Notes: generated by a model from the letters alone, not told the origin. A stretch of 64,000 nucleotides of DNA from Arthrobacter sp. FW306-2-2C-D06B (GCF_021789175.1 NZ_CP084560.1:2914001-2978000), one strand, 5' to 3'; positions 26,947 through 38,671 are shown, numbered from the stretch's first letter. Made by a program: numbers and translations.

Positions 26947-28542
26947 CTAGTCCTCCAGATCCACCTCGCGAACCATGTCGGCGCCGATGCCGGCCTTGAT
27001 TGCTTCGAGGACCTGCTGCGGCACCGAAGTGTCGATCGTCAGCAGCGCCAAGACCTGGCCGCCTTCGCTTTGGCGTGCCACCTGCATGCCACCGATATTG
27101 ATGTTGTTCATGCCCAGGATGTGGCCGATGGTGCCGATGACACCGGGACGGTCCGCGTAGGAAACAACCACCAAGTGTTCGCTGATCGGGATTTCGACGT
27201 CGTAGCCGTTGACGCCCACGAGCTTCTGGACCTGCTTGGGTCCGGTGAGCGTGCCGGCCACGGAAATCTGTGAGCCGTCACTGAGTGCCCCGCGGATGGT
27301 CAGGACGTTGCGGTAGTCCTCGGCTTCCGGCGTCGTGATCAGGCGGGTGTTGATGCCGCGCTGCTCGGCGATGACGGGCGCGTTGACGTAGGACACTTGC
27401 TCGGTCACGACGTCGGCGAACACGCCCTTGAGTGCCGCCAGTTCGAGGACCTTCACGTCCAGGCTCGCGATTTCGCCCGCGACCTCGACGTCGATCTGCG
27501 TCAGGGATGCGTGGGTCAGGGCCGTGAAGATCCGGCCGAGCTTTTCGATCAGCGGGATTCCGGGGCGGACGTCGGAAGCGATCACTCCACCGGCAACGTT
27601 GACCGCATCCGGCACGAGTTCACCGGCGAGGGCGAGGCGCACGGACTTCGCCACGGAGACGCCGGCCTTTTCCTGGGCTTCGTCCGTGGAGGCACCCAAG
27701 TGGGGCGTCACGATGACGTTGTCCATGCCGAAGAAGGGAAGGTCGGTGCTCGGCTCCTTGACGAAAACGTCAATGCCGGCGCCGGCGATCTGGCCGTCTT
27801 CCAAAGCCTCGTGGAGGGCCTCTTCGTCGATCAGGCCACCACGGGCGACATTGACAACGTAGGCCGTTTCCTTCATCTTCTTGAAGGCGTCGGCGCCCAG
27901 CATGCCCACGGTTTCCGGGGTTTTGGGCATGTGGATAGTGATGAAGTCCGACTTCTCGAGCAGCTCGTCCAGGGTGACGAGCTTGACGCCGAGCTGGGCC
28001 GCGCGTGCCGAGGTGATGTAGGGGTCATAGGCGAGGATCTCGGTCTCGAAGCCTTGCAGCCGGGCAGCCACGAGCGCTCCGATGCGTCCGAGGCCGATGA
28101 TGCCGATCTTCTTCTCGAAGAGTTCGATGCCGGTGTACTTGGAGCGCTTCCACTCGCCGCCCTTCAAGGCGGAGCTGGCCTGCGGGATGTGGCGGGCGAG
28201 GCTGAGGATGTGGCCGACCGTCAGCTCGGCAGCGGACACAATGTTCGACGTCGGGGCGTTGACCACCATGACGCCGGCCTGGGTGGCGGCCTTGATGTCC
28301 ACGTTGTCGAGGCCGACACCGGCACGCGCGATGATCTTGAGGTTCTTGGCTGCGGCAATTGCCTCGGCGTCCACCTGGGTGGCTGAACGCACGAGGATGG
28401 CGTCGACGTCGACGATTGCGGAGAGCAGCTGGGAGCGGTCCGCGCCGTCGGTTTGGCGGATCTCGAAGTCCGGACCAAGGGCCTCGATCGTGGCGGGCGA
28501 AAGTTCCTCAGCGAGGAGTACTACTGGCTTGGTGCTAGTCAC
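26947..28542 (-). CDS. serA: D-3-phosphoglycerate dehydrogenase
   Basis: 531 residues, the long actinobacterial form. First enzyme of serine synthesis. Seen: Rossmann GLGRIGALVAARLQGF, the GG..DEEAL region with catalytic His in TPHLGASTDEAQ, an intervening ASB domain, and a C-terminal ACT domain ending near GIGADMVREVDLED, which normally senses serine. Start is GTG at 28542 with GAGG eight bases upstream. Downstream of ilvC, separated by a 28-bp palindrome, so probably a separate transcript. Confidence 0.96.
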   Translation of the reverse strand: MTSTKPVVLLAEELSPATIEALGPDFEIRQTDGADRSQLLSAIVDVDAILVRSATQVDAEAIAAAKNLKIIARAGVGLDNVDIKAATQAGVMVVNAPTSNIVSAAELTVGHILSLARHIPQASSALKGGEWKRSKYTGIELFEKKIGIIGLGRIGALVAARLQGFETEILAYDPYITSARAAQLGVKLVTLDELLEKSDFITIHMPKTPETVGMLGADAFKKMKETAYVVNVARGGLIDEEALHEALEDGQIAGAGIDVFVKEPSTDLPFFGMDNVIVTPHLGASTDEAQEKAGVSVAKSVRLALAGELVPDAVNVAGGVIASDVRPGIPLIEKLGRIFTALTHASLTQIDVEVAGEIASLDVKVLELAALKGVFADVVTEQVSYVNAPVIAEQRGINTRLITTPEAEDYRNVLTIRGALSDGSQISVAGTLTGPKQVQKLVGVNGYDVEIPISEHLVVVSYADRPGVIGTIGHILGMNNINIGGMQVARQSEGGQVLALLTIDTSVPQQVLEAIKAGIGADMVREVDLED

Positions 28543-28605
28543 CGGTGACCTCTTTAGCTCTCTTTTTCAGGTGGGGTTTTGGTGAAACGATTCTTTGACG
28601 ACGAA

Positions 28606-28633
28606 GGCCGGACCCGGTATACCGGGTCCGGCC
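28606..28633. terminator. 28-bp perfect palindrome between ilvC and serA
   Basis: GGCCGGACCCGGTA followed immediately by its exact reverse complement. Lies 94 bp after the ilvC stop. Probably the terminator of ilvBNC, although there is no loop and no T-run; a protein-binding site is possible. Confidence 0.5.
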
Positions 28634-28726
28634 TCCATGCCGGGCGGCTTCTTTTCGAGCCTATCCCGAACGGCGTTCTGTGTTGAATTGCTACGGCTCC
28701 TGCCGCGGCTTCAACGGGTGCCTTGA

Positions 28727-29821
<1,095 letters not shown>

Positions 29822-29833
29822 CTAGGACAGTGC

Positions 29834-30346
29834 CTAGGCGCTGCGCAACGCCCTGTCACTCATGGAGCGGGATCCCCGCCCAACGGCCAAGGTGCCGGAC
29901 TGCACTATTTCGCGGATGCCGAACGGCTCGAGCACTGAAAGCAGCGCCGCGAGCTTTTCCGGGGTACCGGTTGCCTCAATGACCACCGAGTCTGTGGAAA
30001 CGTCAACCACTGAGGCACGGAACAAGTCTGCAGCTTGGGTGACCTGCAGGCGTGTCGCGGCATCCGCACGTACCTTGACCAGGATGTGGTCACGCTGCAC
30101 GGAAGATTCTGGAGTCAGCTCGACAATCTTGATCACGTTGATCAGTTTGTTGAGCTGCTTGGTGACCTGCTCGATGAGGTCGCCATCGGCGTCGACGACG
30201 ACGGTCATCCGGGAAATCCCGGAGACCTCGGTGGGGCCGACGGCCAGGGAGTTGATGTTGAAGGCCCGCCGGGCGAAGAGGCTGGCCACGCGGGTCAGCA
30301 CGCCGGGCTTGTCTTCGACCAGAACGGACAATGTGTGGCGGCTCAT
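29834..30346 (-). CDS. ilvN: Acetolactate synthase small (regulatory) subunit
   Basis: 170 residues. Begins SRHTLSVLVEDKPGVLTRVASLFARRAFNI, the N-terminal ACT domain that confers valine feedback inhibition, followed by a second ACT-like half. Pairs with IlvB. ATG at 30346 has GAGGAGGA eight bases upstream and lies 2 bp after the ilvB stop, so translation is coupled. ilvC follows after 81 bp. Confidence 0.97.
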   Translation of the reverse strand: MSRHTLSVLVEDKPGVLTRVASLFARRAFNINSLAVGPTEVSGISRMTVVVDADGDLIEQVTKQLNKLINVIKIVELTPESSVQRDHILVKVRADAATRLQVTQAADLFRASVVDVSTDSVVIEATGTPEKLAALLSVLEPFGIREIVQSGTLAVGRGSRSMSDRALRSA

Positions 30347-30348
30347 GG

Positions 30349-32250
<1,902 letters not shown>

Positions 32251-32343
32251 CGGACTCTTCCTTTGGGGATCTTCAATTAGTGAAAGTTACTGCTTGGGTA
32301 CTGCGTTCATGCGGGTTCTTGCTCAATGCGCCGTCCCCTGCGG

Positions 32344-32385
32344 GAAATAAAAAAACCCCTCAGCCTTGCGGCTCTTCGAGGGGTT
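32344..32385 (-). terminator. ilvB attenuator terminator
   Basis: On the minus strand, AACCCCTC/GAGGGGTT (arms at 32378-32385 and 32354-32361) with an inner AGCC/GGCT stem, followed by GGTTTTTTTATTT. It lies 28 bp after the leader-peptide stop and 94 bp before ilvB. This is the expected place for a transcription-attenuation terminator. Confidence 0.85.
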
Positions 32386-32412
32386 GCGCGTGACGGTTCG
32401 TTACCAGTCGGG

Positions 32413-32481
32413 CTAGGAGGCCACGCGCTTGGTAAGTACGACAGTGCCCACGGTGGCGCCGACAGTAACGAATGCGATCAT
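32413..32481 (-). CDS. ilvB leader peptide (22 aa, valine-rich)
   Basis: ATG at 32481 opens MIAFVTVGATVGTVVLTKRVAS and stops with TAG at 32413. Six of 22 residues are valine, with one isoleucine and one leucine. The run is followed by a terminator hairpin and then ilvB. Family knowledge: ilvBNC in Corynebacterium glutamicum is attenuated by a similar peptide; when Val-tRNA is scarce, a stalled ribosome should favour an antiterminator and let ilvBNC be transcribed. Too short for routine gene calling. Confidence 0.8.
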   Translation of the reverse strand: MIAFVTVGATVGTVVLTKRVAS

Positions 32482-32499
32482 GCGTTCAGTGTTCCCTCT

Positions 32500-32547
32500 T
32501 AGTGAGATGGGTGTCAAACGATAAAGATGCCATCTCACTATGTGGAC
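32500..32547. promoter_or_regulatory. Inverted TCTCA repeats in the ilvB promoter region
   Basis: TAGTGAGATGG (32500-32510) and CCATCTCACTA (32530-32540) form a perfect 11-bp inverted repeat; each arm carries the TCTCA/TGAGA half-site of the LtbR-type motif (TCTCA-CTATG-TGGAC at 32533-32547). A TTGACA lies between them on the minus strand (32512-32517), a possible -35 element. Confidence 0.5.
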
Positions 32548-32580
32548 CGCATTGTCCACAGGCTGGTCATTCCCCGGCCA

Positions 32581-32646
32581 CCCAACTGACTAGCAGTTGT
32601 TGTCGTTATGAGGCGTCAAAACGACAACAACTGCGAGTCAGTTGGG
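32581..32646. repeat. 66-bp palindromic element, copy 1
   Basis: Starts CCCAACTGACTAGCAGTTGT and ends with the near-exact reverse complement ...GAGTCAGTTGGG, around a short loop. Begins 13 bp after the ilvD stop (minus strand). Two more copies of identical length are at 50955 and 59044. Spurious ORFs across it encode the peptide CCRYEASKRQQLR. Confidence 0.9.
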
Positions 32647-32659
32647 CCGGAACCCGGAA

Positions 32660-34387
32660 CTAGCCGCAATAGGCGCCGGTGGAGGCGCTGTGCACCAGCT
32701 TGGCGTACTTCGCGAGGACGCCCTTGGTGAACTTGGCCGGGAGGGGCTCCCAGCCGACCTTGCGGGACTCGAGTTCGGCTTCGTCCACCAGGAGGTCGAA
32801 CGAACGGGCGGCGATGTCCACGCGGATCTTGTCGCCGTCCTTGACGAAGGCGATGGGTCCGCCGTCGACGGCTTCAGGCGCAACGTGCCCGATGCAGAGA
32901 CCCGTGGTTCCGCCCGAGAAGCGGCCGTCGGTCAGCAGGAGAACGTCCTTGCCGAGGCCCGCGCCCTTGATGGCGCCGGTGATGGCGAGCATCTCACGCA
33001 TGCCCGGGCCACCCTTGGGTCCTTCGTAACGGATCACGACGACGTCCCCGGCCTTGATCTCGCCCTTGTCCAAAGCGTCGAGAGCGCCCTGCTCGCGCTC
33101 GAACACGCGGGCGGTTCCTTCGAAGACATCGGCATCGAAGCCGGCGCTCTTCACGACGGCACCTTCCGGCGCCATCGAACCGTGCAGGATGGTGATGCCG
33201 CCGGTCTTGTGGATCGGGTTGTCCAGCGCGCGCAGGATCTTTCCGTCGAGGTCCGGCGGGTTGATGGAGGCCAGGTTCTCGGCAAGGGTCTTGCCCGTGA
33301 CCGTCAGGCAGTCGCCGTGCAGCAGGCCGGCGTCGAGCAGCGCCTTCATGATGACCGGCACGCCGCCGATCTTGTCGACGTCGGTCATGACGTAGCGGCC
33401 GAAGGGCTTGAGGTCGCCCAGGTGCGGAATCTTGTCGCCGATGCGGTTGAAGTCGTCCAGGGTCAGCTCGACCTCGGCTTCCCGGGCGATCGCGAGCAGG
33501 TGCAGGACGGCGTTGGTGGAACCGCCGAACGCCATGGTGACGGCGATGGCGTTCTCGAACGCCTTCTTGGTCATGATGTCCCGCGCGGTGATGCCGAGGC
33601 GCAGCAGGTTGACCACTGCCTCGCCGGACTTGCGGGCAAAGTCATCACGACGGCGGTCTGCCGAGGGCGGGGCAGCCGAGCCCGGAAGGGACATGCCGAG
33701 GGCTTCGCCGATGCACGCCATGGTGTTGGCCGTGTACATACCGCCACAGGCGCCTTCACCGGGACAGATCGCGCGTTCGATGCGGTCCAGGTCGCCCCTG
33801 CTCATCTTACCGGCAGCGCATGCGCCAACGGCTTCGAAGGCGTCAATGAGGGTGACTTCCTTCTCCGAGCCGTCCTCGAGCTTGACCCAGCCCGGCATGA
33901 TGGAGCCGGCGTAAAGGAAGACGCTGGCGAGGTCCAGGCGGGCGGCTGCCATGAGCATGCCCGGGAGGGACTTGTCGCAACCGGCCAGCAACACGGAGCC
34001 GTCGATGCGCTCGGCCTGCATGACCGTTTCAACGGAGTCGGCAATGACTTCACGCGAGACAAGGGAGAAGTGCATGCCCTCGTGGCCCATGGAAATACCG
34101 TCCGAAACGGAAATGGTGCCGAACTGCATGGGGAAGCCACCGCCGGAGTGAACGCCCTCCTTGGCACCCTGGGCAAGTCGGTTCAGCGAAAGGTTGCAGG
34201 GGGTAATTTCGTTCCACGAGCTCGCGACGCCGATTTGGGGCTTGGCGAAGTCGTCATCGCCCATGCCTACGGCCCGGAACATGCCTCGCGCGGGGGCGGC
34301 ATGGATGCCGTCCGTTACGACCCGGCTGCGTGGCTTGATGTCCGGCTGGTTGTCTGTCGCAATTGGGGTGTGGTCACTCATGGGCAC
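32660..34387 (-). CDS. ilvD: Dihydroxy-acid dehydratase
   Basis: 575 residues. Iron-sulfur enzyme that dehydrates the dihydroxy-acid intermediates of valine and isoleucine synthesis. Seen: [23 protein letters not shown], the cluster-binding [12 protein letters not shown] and [16 protein letters not shown], and [19 protein letters not shown] near the C-terminus. Start GTG at 34387 or ATG two codons later (34381); neither has a clear Shine-Dalgarno. A perfect TGTCTCA-N5-TGAGACA site lies 100 bp upstream. Confidence 0.96.
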   Translation of the reverse strand: MPMSDHTPIATDNQPDIKPRSRVVTDGIHAAPARGMFRAVGMGDDDFAKPQIGVASSWNEITPCNLSLNRLAQGAKEGVHSGGGFPMQFGTISVSDGISMGHEGMHFSLVSREVIADSVETVMQAERIDGSVLLAGCDKSLPGMLMAAARLDLASVFLYAGSIMPGWVKLEDGSEKEVTLIDAFEAVGACAAGKMSRGDLDRIERAICPGEGACGGMYTANTMACIGEALGMSLPGSAAPPSADRRRDDFARKSGEAVVNLLRLGITARDIMTKKAFENAIAVTMAFGGSTNAVLHLLAIAREAEVELTLDDFNRIGDKIPHLGDLKPFGRYVMTDVDKIGGVPVIMKALLDAGLLHGDCLTVTGKTLAENLASINPPDLDGKILRALDNPIHKTGGITILHGSMAPEGAVVKSAGFDADVFEGTARVFEREQGALDALDKGEIKAGDVVVIRYEGPKGGPGMREMLAITGAIKGAGLGKDVLLLTDGRFSGGTTGLCIGHVAPEAVDGGPIAFVKDGDKIRVDIAARSFDLLVDEAELESRKVGWEPLPAKFTKGVLAKYAKLVHSASTGAYCG

Positions 34388-34486
34388 GAGTCTATGACTC
34401 TTGGGCTGTGGCCAACGAACATGTTTGGAGGGTTAAGGCGAATTTCGCGCTATTTCATTCAATATTTCATTCAAATACTGGACAGT

Positions 34487-34505
34487 TGTCTCAATATGTG
34501 AGACA
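34487..34505. promoter_or_regulatory. LtbR-type operator candidate upstream of ilvD
   Basis: TGTCTCA-ATATG-TGAGACA, a perfect 7/5/7 inverted repeat and the best match of the TCTCA-N5-TGAGA family in the window. 100 bp before the ilvD start. Confidence 0.65.
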
Positions 34506-34624
34506 TCAATCTCATTGCCGACCGCAGTTCCACCCGACAGGACTACGGGAGCACTGATGGCCGCGAATCGATTGACTAACCTAGACAGCCCCGTGACACG
34601 GACGTAACGTCAAATCACGACCAC

Positions 34625-34662
34625 TGCGCCACTCGAACAGACATGCGCCAATCGAACAGACA
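34625..34662. repeat. 19-bp tandem direct repeat upstream of the sunset-domain gene
   Basis: TGCGCCACTCGAACAGACA followed directly by TGCGCCAATCGAACAGACA, one mismatch. Ends 14 bp before the ATG of the sunset-domain gene. In the rest of the gap 34388-34676 I see only the ilvD operator candidate. Confidence 0.7.
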
Positions 34663-34676
34663 GAAGGGCTCCTCCC

Positions 34677-35765
34677 ATGGAATGGTTGATCACGGTCATC
34701 GTCATCGTGTTGATCGTCGCGATTGTCTGGTGGCTCCTGAGCCGCAATAGAGCGAAGTCTTCCCCGGGCGCCATGGCCCCGGCCTCGCCGTCACCGACCG
34801 CTTCCTCTCCACAAATGGACGTCACAGCCGCCGCCCTGACAGGCTCCGCCCCTTTGGTCGCCGCAACTGCGACCGCCGATCATGACTTGGCCGGGTCGCC
34901 GGCGGCCGCACCCGAAGCCGAGCCGGAGCCGGAGCCGGAAGCGGAACCTGAAGCGGGGGGCGTCGACGTCGACGATTGGGAGCGGCTTTCCCCTCCCCTC
35001 GACACCGGAATGGCCGCCCCGGAAGGGTCCCCCGCGGCGGGAACCTCGCCGGAGGAGCCCATGTTCGAGGAGCCCACGCTCTCGGAACCCGTGCTGTCCG
35101 AGGACGCGGTCTCGGAGGCCGCGGTTTCCGCGGATGCACTTTCCGAGGCCACCGGGCCGATTGCTGCCGAGCCCGAACTTGAAGGGGGCGTGACGGCCGA
35201 CGACGTGACGGCCGCCGACGCCGGACCCTCCGTTGCCGCGGTTGCCGGCGTTCCGGCCTCGTCGACTACGGAACCGGCAACCCGCGAACAGTTGGCCGAC
35301 AGCGCCGAGTGGGAAGCTACCTGGAGCGAAGGCGGCGCACCCGTACCCCCCGCTCCGACCCACCACCGCGAATACACGGACGCCCATGCACCGACGCTTC
35401 CCGGTGCGGAATCCGCCGCCGCGGAGGCAGTCGGCCCTGCCGCGGAAATGCAAGAAGACGGCGCCGAAGCTCCCGACGCGGCTCCGGCGGCTGTTGAGTC
35501 GACCACGCAGGCCGAGGATTCCACCGGCGCGCCGCCGCTGGGCGGGCATCTTGCCGCTGAGCAGCCGTACGGTGAAGGCTCGGCTGCGGCCGGCGCTGAC
35601 GGGAGCGGCCCCAACGGCTATACAGTCAAGGGCAACGCGGACACCATGACCTACCACGATGAAGACAGCCCGTCCTACGACGAGGTCAAGGCCGAGGTCT
35701 GGTTTATTTCGAGCGCCCACGCCGAGGCAGCCGGTTTCCGTCCGCCTCGCAGGAACCGCCGCTGA
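34677..35765 (+). CDS. Membrane-anchored sunset-domain protein
   Basis: 362 residues. One N-terminal membrane helix (3-22) ending WWLLSRNR, then about 290 residues of acidic Glu/Ala/Pro low-complexity sequence and a small conserved C-terminal domain (about 310-362): YTVKGNADTMTYHDEDSPSY followed by AEVWFISSAHAEAAGFRP. This matches the so-called sunset domain, common at the C-terminus of actinobacterial proteins; its function is not known to me. The disordered region probably spans the periplasm-like space. It stands alone, 58 bp before the sugar dehydrogenase. Confidence 0.85.
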   Translation: MEWLITVIVIVLIVAIVWWLLSRNRAKSSPGAMAPASPSPTASSPQMDVTAAALTGSAPLVAATATADHDLAGSPAAAPEAEPEPEPEAEPEAGGVDVDDWERLSPPLDTGMAAPEGSPAAGTSPEEPMFEEPTLSEPVLSEDAVSEAAVSADALSEATGPIAAEPELEGGVTADDVTAADAGPSVAAVAGVPASSTTEPATREQLADSAEWEATWSEGGAPVPPAPTHHREYTDAHAPTLPGAESAAAEAVGPAAEMQEDGAEAPDAAPAAVESTTQAEDSTGAPPLGGHLAAEQPYGEGSAAAGADGSGPNGYTVKGNADTMTYHDEDSPSYDEVKAEVWFISSAHAEAAGFRPPRRNRR

Positions 35766-35822
35766 GGGCCCCAAGGACCTGAGGATCCGCGGCGGCGAGC
35801 GGCCCTGCAACCAGGACAAGAA

Positions 35823-36926
35823 ATGAACCACGCAAAGGCGGGATCGGGGAGCGTTTTCCGGTCCCGCCTTGCGCTTGCCCGGACTCTGATGGCGGCGGCC
35901 TTCCTCGTGGCTTTGCTGCTAGCCGCCTGCACAGGGAGTGCTCCCGGGCCGGGGCCCACCCAAGGCAACGGACCGGAGCTGCTTCGGAAGCTTGACCTGA
36001 ATCTGACACTCCCGTGGTCAATCGTGTTCCTCGGCGACGGAACTGCCATCATCTCCGAACGCGACACCAAGCTGATCAAATCGGTCCGGAACGACCGGTC
36101 CACGACGGTGGGCGAGTTTCCCGGCGTCGTGCCCGGCGGCGAAGGCGGGCTGCTGGGACTCGCGCTCTCCCCCAAGTTCGCCAGCGACCGCCTGCTTTAC
36201 GCCTATTTCACCGCCGAATCGGACAACAGAATTTCGCGCACCCGCCTGGAGCAGGCCGCGGACGGGCGGCTGAGCCTCGGCACACCGGAAGTCATCTTCT
36301 CAGGCATCCCCAAAGCCTCGACCCACAACGGCGGCCGCATCCGCTTCGGCCCCGACGGGTTCCTCTATGTCGGCACCGGAGATGCGCAGCACCCGGAGCG
36401 GGCGCAGGACCGCAATGCGCTTGGCGGGAAGATCCTGCGGCTTACCCCCGAGGGGAAAGCCGCGCCGGGCAACCCGTTTGGCAACCCCGTTTACAGCTAC
36501 GGGCACCGCAATGTGCAAGGGCTCGCTTGGGACAGCTCCGGCAGGCTGTGGGCGAGCGAATTCGGCCCTGACGTCAACGACGAACTCAACCTCATCGAGG
36601 CGGGCGGCAACTACGGCTGGCCGGAAGTGACCGGGGCGCCCGGCCGCGCTGGCTACATCGACGCCAAAGTGGTCTGGCCGTCGACGGCGGATGCCTCGCC
36701 GAGCGGGCTGGAGATCGTGAACGGAACGGCGTTCACGTGCGCGCTGCGCGGGCAGCGTTTGTGGACGGTACCGCTCAACGGAGAAACAGCGGGGAAGGCC
36801 GTGGCATACCTCACGACGGACTACGGCCGACTCAGGGACATTTCGCTTGCGCCGGACGGCACACTTTGGGTCCTTAGCAACAACCAAAACCCTGACTTTG
36901 CGCTGGTCCTGAAGCCTCCCCGCTAG
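35823..36926 (+). CDS. PQQ-dependent sugar dehydrogenase-like lipoprotein
   Basis: 367 residues with a lipobox LLAAC (Cys36). Mature part is the beta-propeller of soluble glucose/sorbosone dehydrogenases: LPWSIVFLGDGTAIISERD, GEGGLLGLALSPKF, HNGGRIRFGPDGFLYVGTGD, YGHRNVQGLAWDSSGRLWASEFGPDVNDELNLIE. It would oxidise an aldose outside the membrane if PQQ is available; no PQQ biosynthesis genes are in this window, so the cofactor may be taken up or the protein may not be an enzyme. Good family match. Confidence 0.88.
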   Translation: MNHAKAGSGSVFRSRLALARTLMAAAFLVALLLAACTGSAPGPGPTQGNGPELLRKLDLNLTLPWSIVFLGDGTAIISERDTKLIKSVRNDRSTTVGEFPGVVPGGEGGLLGLALSPKFASDRLLYAYFTAESDNRISRTRLEQAADGRLSLGTPEVIFSGIPKASTHNGGRIRFGPDGFLYVGTGDAQHPERAQDRNALGGKILRLTPEGKAAPGNPFGNPVYSYGHRNVQGLAWDSSGRLWASEFGPDVNDELNLIEAGGNYGWPEVTGAPGRAGYIDAKVVWPSTADASPSGLEIVNGTAFTCALRGQRLWTVPLNGETAGKAVAYLTTDYGRLRDISLAPDGTLWVLSNNQNPDFALVLKPPR

Positions 36927-36951
36927 TGACGCGCAGGAGGTTCGGGCCGAT

Positions 36952-36980
36952 TTCACACTTCGGCAACTGTCGTGTAGAGT
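36952..36980 (+). promoter_or_regulatory. Promoter candidate for tRNA-Lys genes
   Basis: TTCACA (36952-36957), 17-bp spacer, TAGAGT (36975-36980). Start of transcription would be near 36987, leaving a leader of about 55 nt with a GATCAACG/CGTTGATC hairpin before the first tRNA-Lys. Confidence 0.5.
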
Positions 36981-37042
36981 TACATGTCGTTGCGGAGATC
37001 AACGAGGGAAGAAAAGCCTTCCGTTGATCGAAATCGACAAAT

Positions 37043-37118
37043 GCACCTCTAGCTCAATTGGCAGAGCAATTGACTCTTAATCAATGGGTTCCGGGTTCAA
37101 GTCCCGGGGGGTGCACCA
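37043..37118 (+). tRNA. tRNA-Lys (CTT), copy 1
   Basis: 76 nt including encoded CCA. GCACCTC acceptor with GGGGTGC, anticodon loop CTCTTAA (anticodon CTT), T arm CCGGGTTCAAGTCCCGG. Followed by a strong terminator. Identical to the copy at 37189. Confidence 0.97.
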
Positions 37119-37128
37119 AAGGGAAGGA

Positions 37129-37166
37129 CCCTTGAGCGGCAGCAGCCGCTCAAGGGTTATTTCTTT
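37129..37166 (+). terminator. Terminator after tRNA-Lys copy 1
   Basis: Perfect 12-bp stem CCCTTGAGCGGC / GCCGCTCAAGGG (loop AGCA) followed by TTATTTCTTT. Confidence 0.9.
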
Positions 37167-37188
37167 GCGTTGCGAGCAACAAACAATT

Positions 37189-37264
37189 GCACCTCTAGCT
37201 CAATTGGCAGAGCAATTGACTCTTAATCAATGGGTTCCGGGTTCAAGTCCCGGGGGGTGCACCA
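37189..37264 (+). tRNA. tRNA-Lys (CTT), copy 2
   Basis: 76 nt, identical in sequence to copy 1, with the following bases AAAGGGAAG also shared. A terminator separates the two copies, so the second may have its own weak promoter or rely on read-through. Confidence 0.97.
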
Positions 37265-37270
37265 AAGGGA

Positions 37271-37310
37271 AGATCCCTGGATGGCTGAATGGCCGTCCAG
37301 GGATCTTTTT
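37271..37310 (+). terminator. Terminator after tRNA-Lys copy 2
   Basis: AGATCCCTGGATGGC (37271-37285) pairs with GCCGTCCAGGGATCT (37292-37306), one mismatch, followed by a T-run. Confidence 0.9.
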
Positions 37311-37378
37311 GCTTTTCCGCCGGCCCGCTGCGAGCCGGCCGTTACCGGACCAGCTTCAACGGACCGGACTGCGGACGC

Positions 37379-37867
37379 TTAGTTGGAGGCTTCGCCCGGC
37401 GCCGCGCCTGAATCCGCTGCGGCCACAATGTCGTTTACGACTGCCGAGGAATGATTGTTCGCCAGTTCGCGTACCAGCGACTGGAGCTCCCGCCGCAGTT
37501 TGGCGGTGTCAACGGGCACAGGTGCAAGCACTTCGCGTTCCAATTGCGTGGCGAGCCCGAGGGTGTGCTCCCCCGCCTCGGTCAAACTGACCACTTGGCT
37601 CCGGCGGTCGGACACGCTGCGCGCGCGGCTGACGTGGCCGTGGGCCTCCAGCCTGGTGAGCGTCTTTCCCATTGTCTGAGCCTGAACCCGGACGATCTGT
37701 GCGAGCATCGACTGCGTGGTCGGTCCGTTGGCGGCAAGTACTTCCATGACAATGACCCCGGCATGGGTCAGGTCCATACCGCGCAGTTTCTCGTTCCAGG
37801 CATGCTCCACGAGTCGCGCGGCCGTGGAGAGCAGGCGCCCGGTGGGCCACCGTTCCATATCAGGCAT
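37379..37867 (-). CDS. MarR-family transcriptional regulator
   Basis: 162 residues from ATG 37867 (MPDMERWPTGRLLS); longer in-frame starts would overlap the divergent peroxiredoxin gene. Winged-helix core with LTHAGVIVMEVLAANGPTTQSMLAQIVRVQAQTMGKTLTRLEAHGHVSRARSV.. and the wing DRRSQVVSLTEAG. There is no conserved single N-terminal Cys like that of OhrR, so the sensing mechanism is unclear. Divergent from bcp, 109 bp apart, so it may repress the peroxiredoxin. Confidence 0.88.
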   Translation of the reverse strand: MPDMERWPTGRLLSTAARLVEHAWNEKLRGMDLTHAGVIVMEVLAANGPTTQSMLAQIVRVQAQTMGKTLTRLEAHGHVSRARSVSDRRSQVVSLTEAGEHTLGLATQLEREVLAPVPVDTAKLRRELQSLVRELANNHSSAVVNDIVAAADSGAAPGEASN

Positions 37868-37976
37868 AAGGGCCAGTATATAGACCGCTGCGCGCGGATC
37901 AGGACCGGGTTCGATTCGTGAAGCGGCTGGCCCGTCACTAAGCTGAGTGATCGCGAACGCTAGCAAGGAGCTCAAC

Positions 37977-38450
37977 ATGGCCGAACGACTCATTCCAGGC
38001 GACACTGCCCCGGACTTCACGCTCAAGGACCACACGGGTCGCGAGGTCAGCCTGGCCTCGCACCGCGGCCGCAAAACAGTCATCTACTTCTACCCTGCGG
38101 CTTCCACGCCGGCATGTGCCAAGCAAGCCTGCGACTTCCGCGATTCCCTCGCAACCCTCCAGGCTGCCGGTTACGACGTCCTTGGGATCTCTCCGGACAC
38201 GGTGAAGGACCTGGAAAAGTTCGTGTCCGAGGAATCACTGACCTTTCCCCTGCTGTCCGACGAAGGGCACCATGTGGCTGACGCGTATGCGGCTTGGGGC
38301 GAAAAGAAGAACTACGGGCGCACCTACCAAGGGCTGATCCGCTCGACGATCGTGGTGGACCCCGACGGCAAGGTGGCCCTGGCCCAGTACAACGTGCGGG
38401 CCACCGGCCATGTCGCCAAACTCCGCAGGGACCTCAAACTCGACAAGTAG
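37977..38450 (+). CDS. bcp: Thioredoxin-dependent thiol peroxidase (Bcp/PrxQ)
   Basis: 157 residues from ATG 37977 with AAGGAG seven bases upstream. Peroxiredoxin that reduces hydrogen and organic peroxides. Seen: GDTAPDFTLKD, YFYPAASTPACAKQACDFRD with peroxidatic Cys47 and resolving Cys52 five residues later (atypical two-Cys PrxQ), and the usual C-terminal RSTIVVDPDG. Divergent MarR regulator suggests redox-responsive control. Confidence 0.95.
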   Translation: MAERLIPGDTAPDFTLKDHTGREVSLASHRGRKTVIYFYPAASTPACAKQACDFRDSLATLQAAGYDVLGISPDTVKDLEKFVSEESLTFPLLSDEGHHVADAYAAWGEKKNYGRTYQGLIRSTIVVDPDGKVALAQYNVRATGHVAKLRRDLKLDK

Positions 38451-38583
38451 CCTCCAGCTGGCCATATGGGCTCGGGGCCGTAGGGGCGAGGCTGGAACAG
38501 CTGGCGCAAAACCGCGGGTACAATGGAGGCCGGTATGTGACCGGAGCGGGAATCCCTGGATCCCGGTCCGGGTACCAACACCA

Positions 38584-38665
38584 GCGCGAGTGGTGAAATT
38601 GGCAGACACGCAGGATTTAGGTTCCTGTGCCTTCGGGCGTGGGGGTTCAAGTCCCCCCTTGCGCA
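38584..38665 (+). tRNA. tRNA-Leu (TAG)
   Basis: 82-nt class II tRNA. GCGCGAG acceptor with CTTGCGC, anticodon stem CAGGA/TCCTG around TTTAGGT (anticodon TAG), a long variable arm, T arm GGGGGTTCAAGTCCCCC. CCA not encoded. A TACAAT at 38519-38524 is a possible -10 element. Confidence 0.96.
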
Positions 38666-38671
38666 CATTCA

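Noticed and set aside
36975..37042. Riboswitch or T-box before tRNA-Lys
   Set aside because: Only a short hairpin (GATCAACG/CGTTGATC) is present; tRNA genes are not regulated by such elements.
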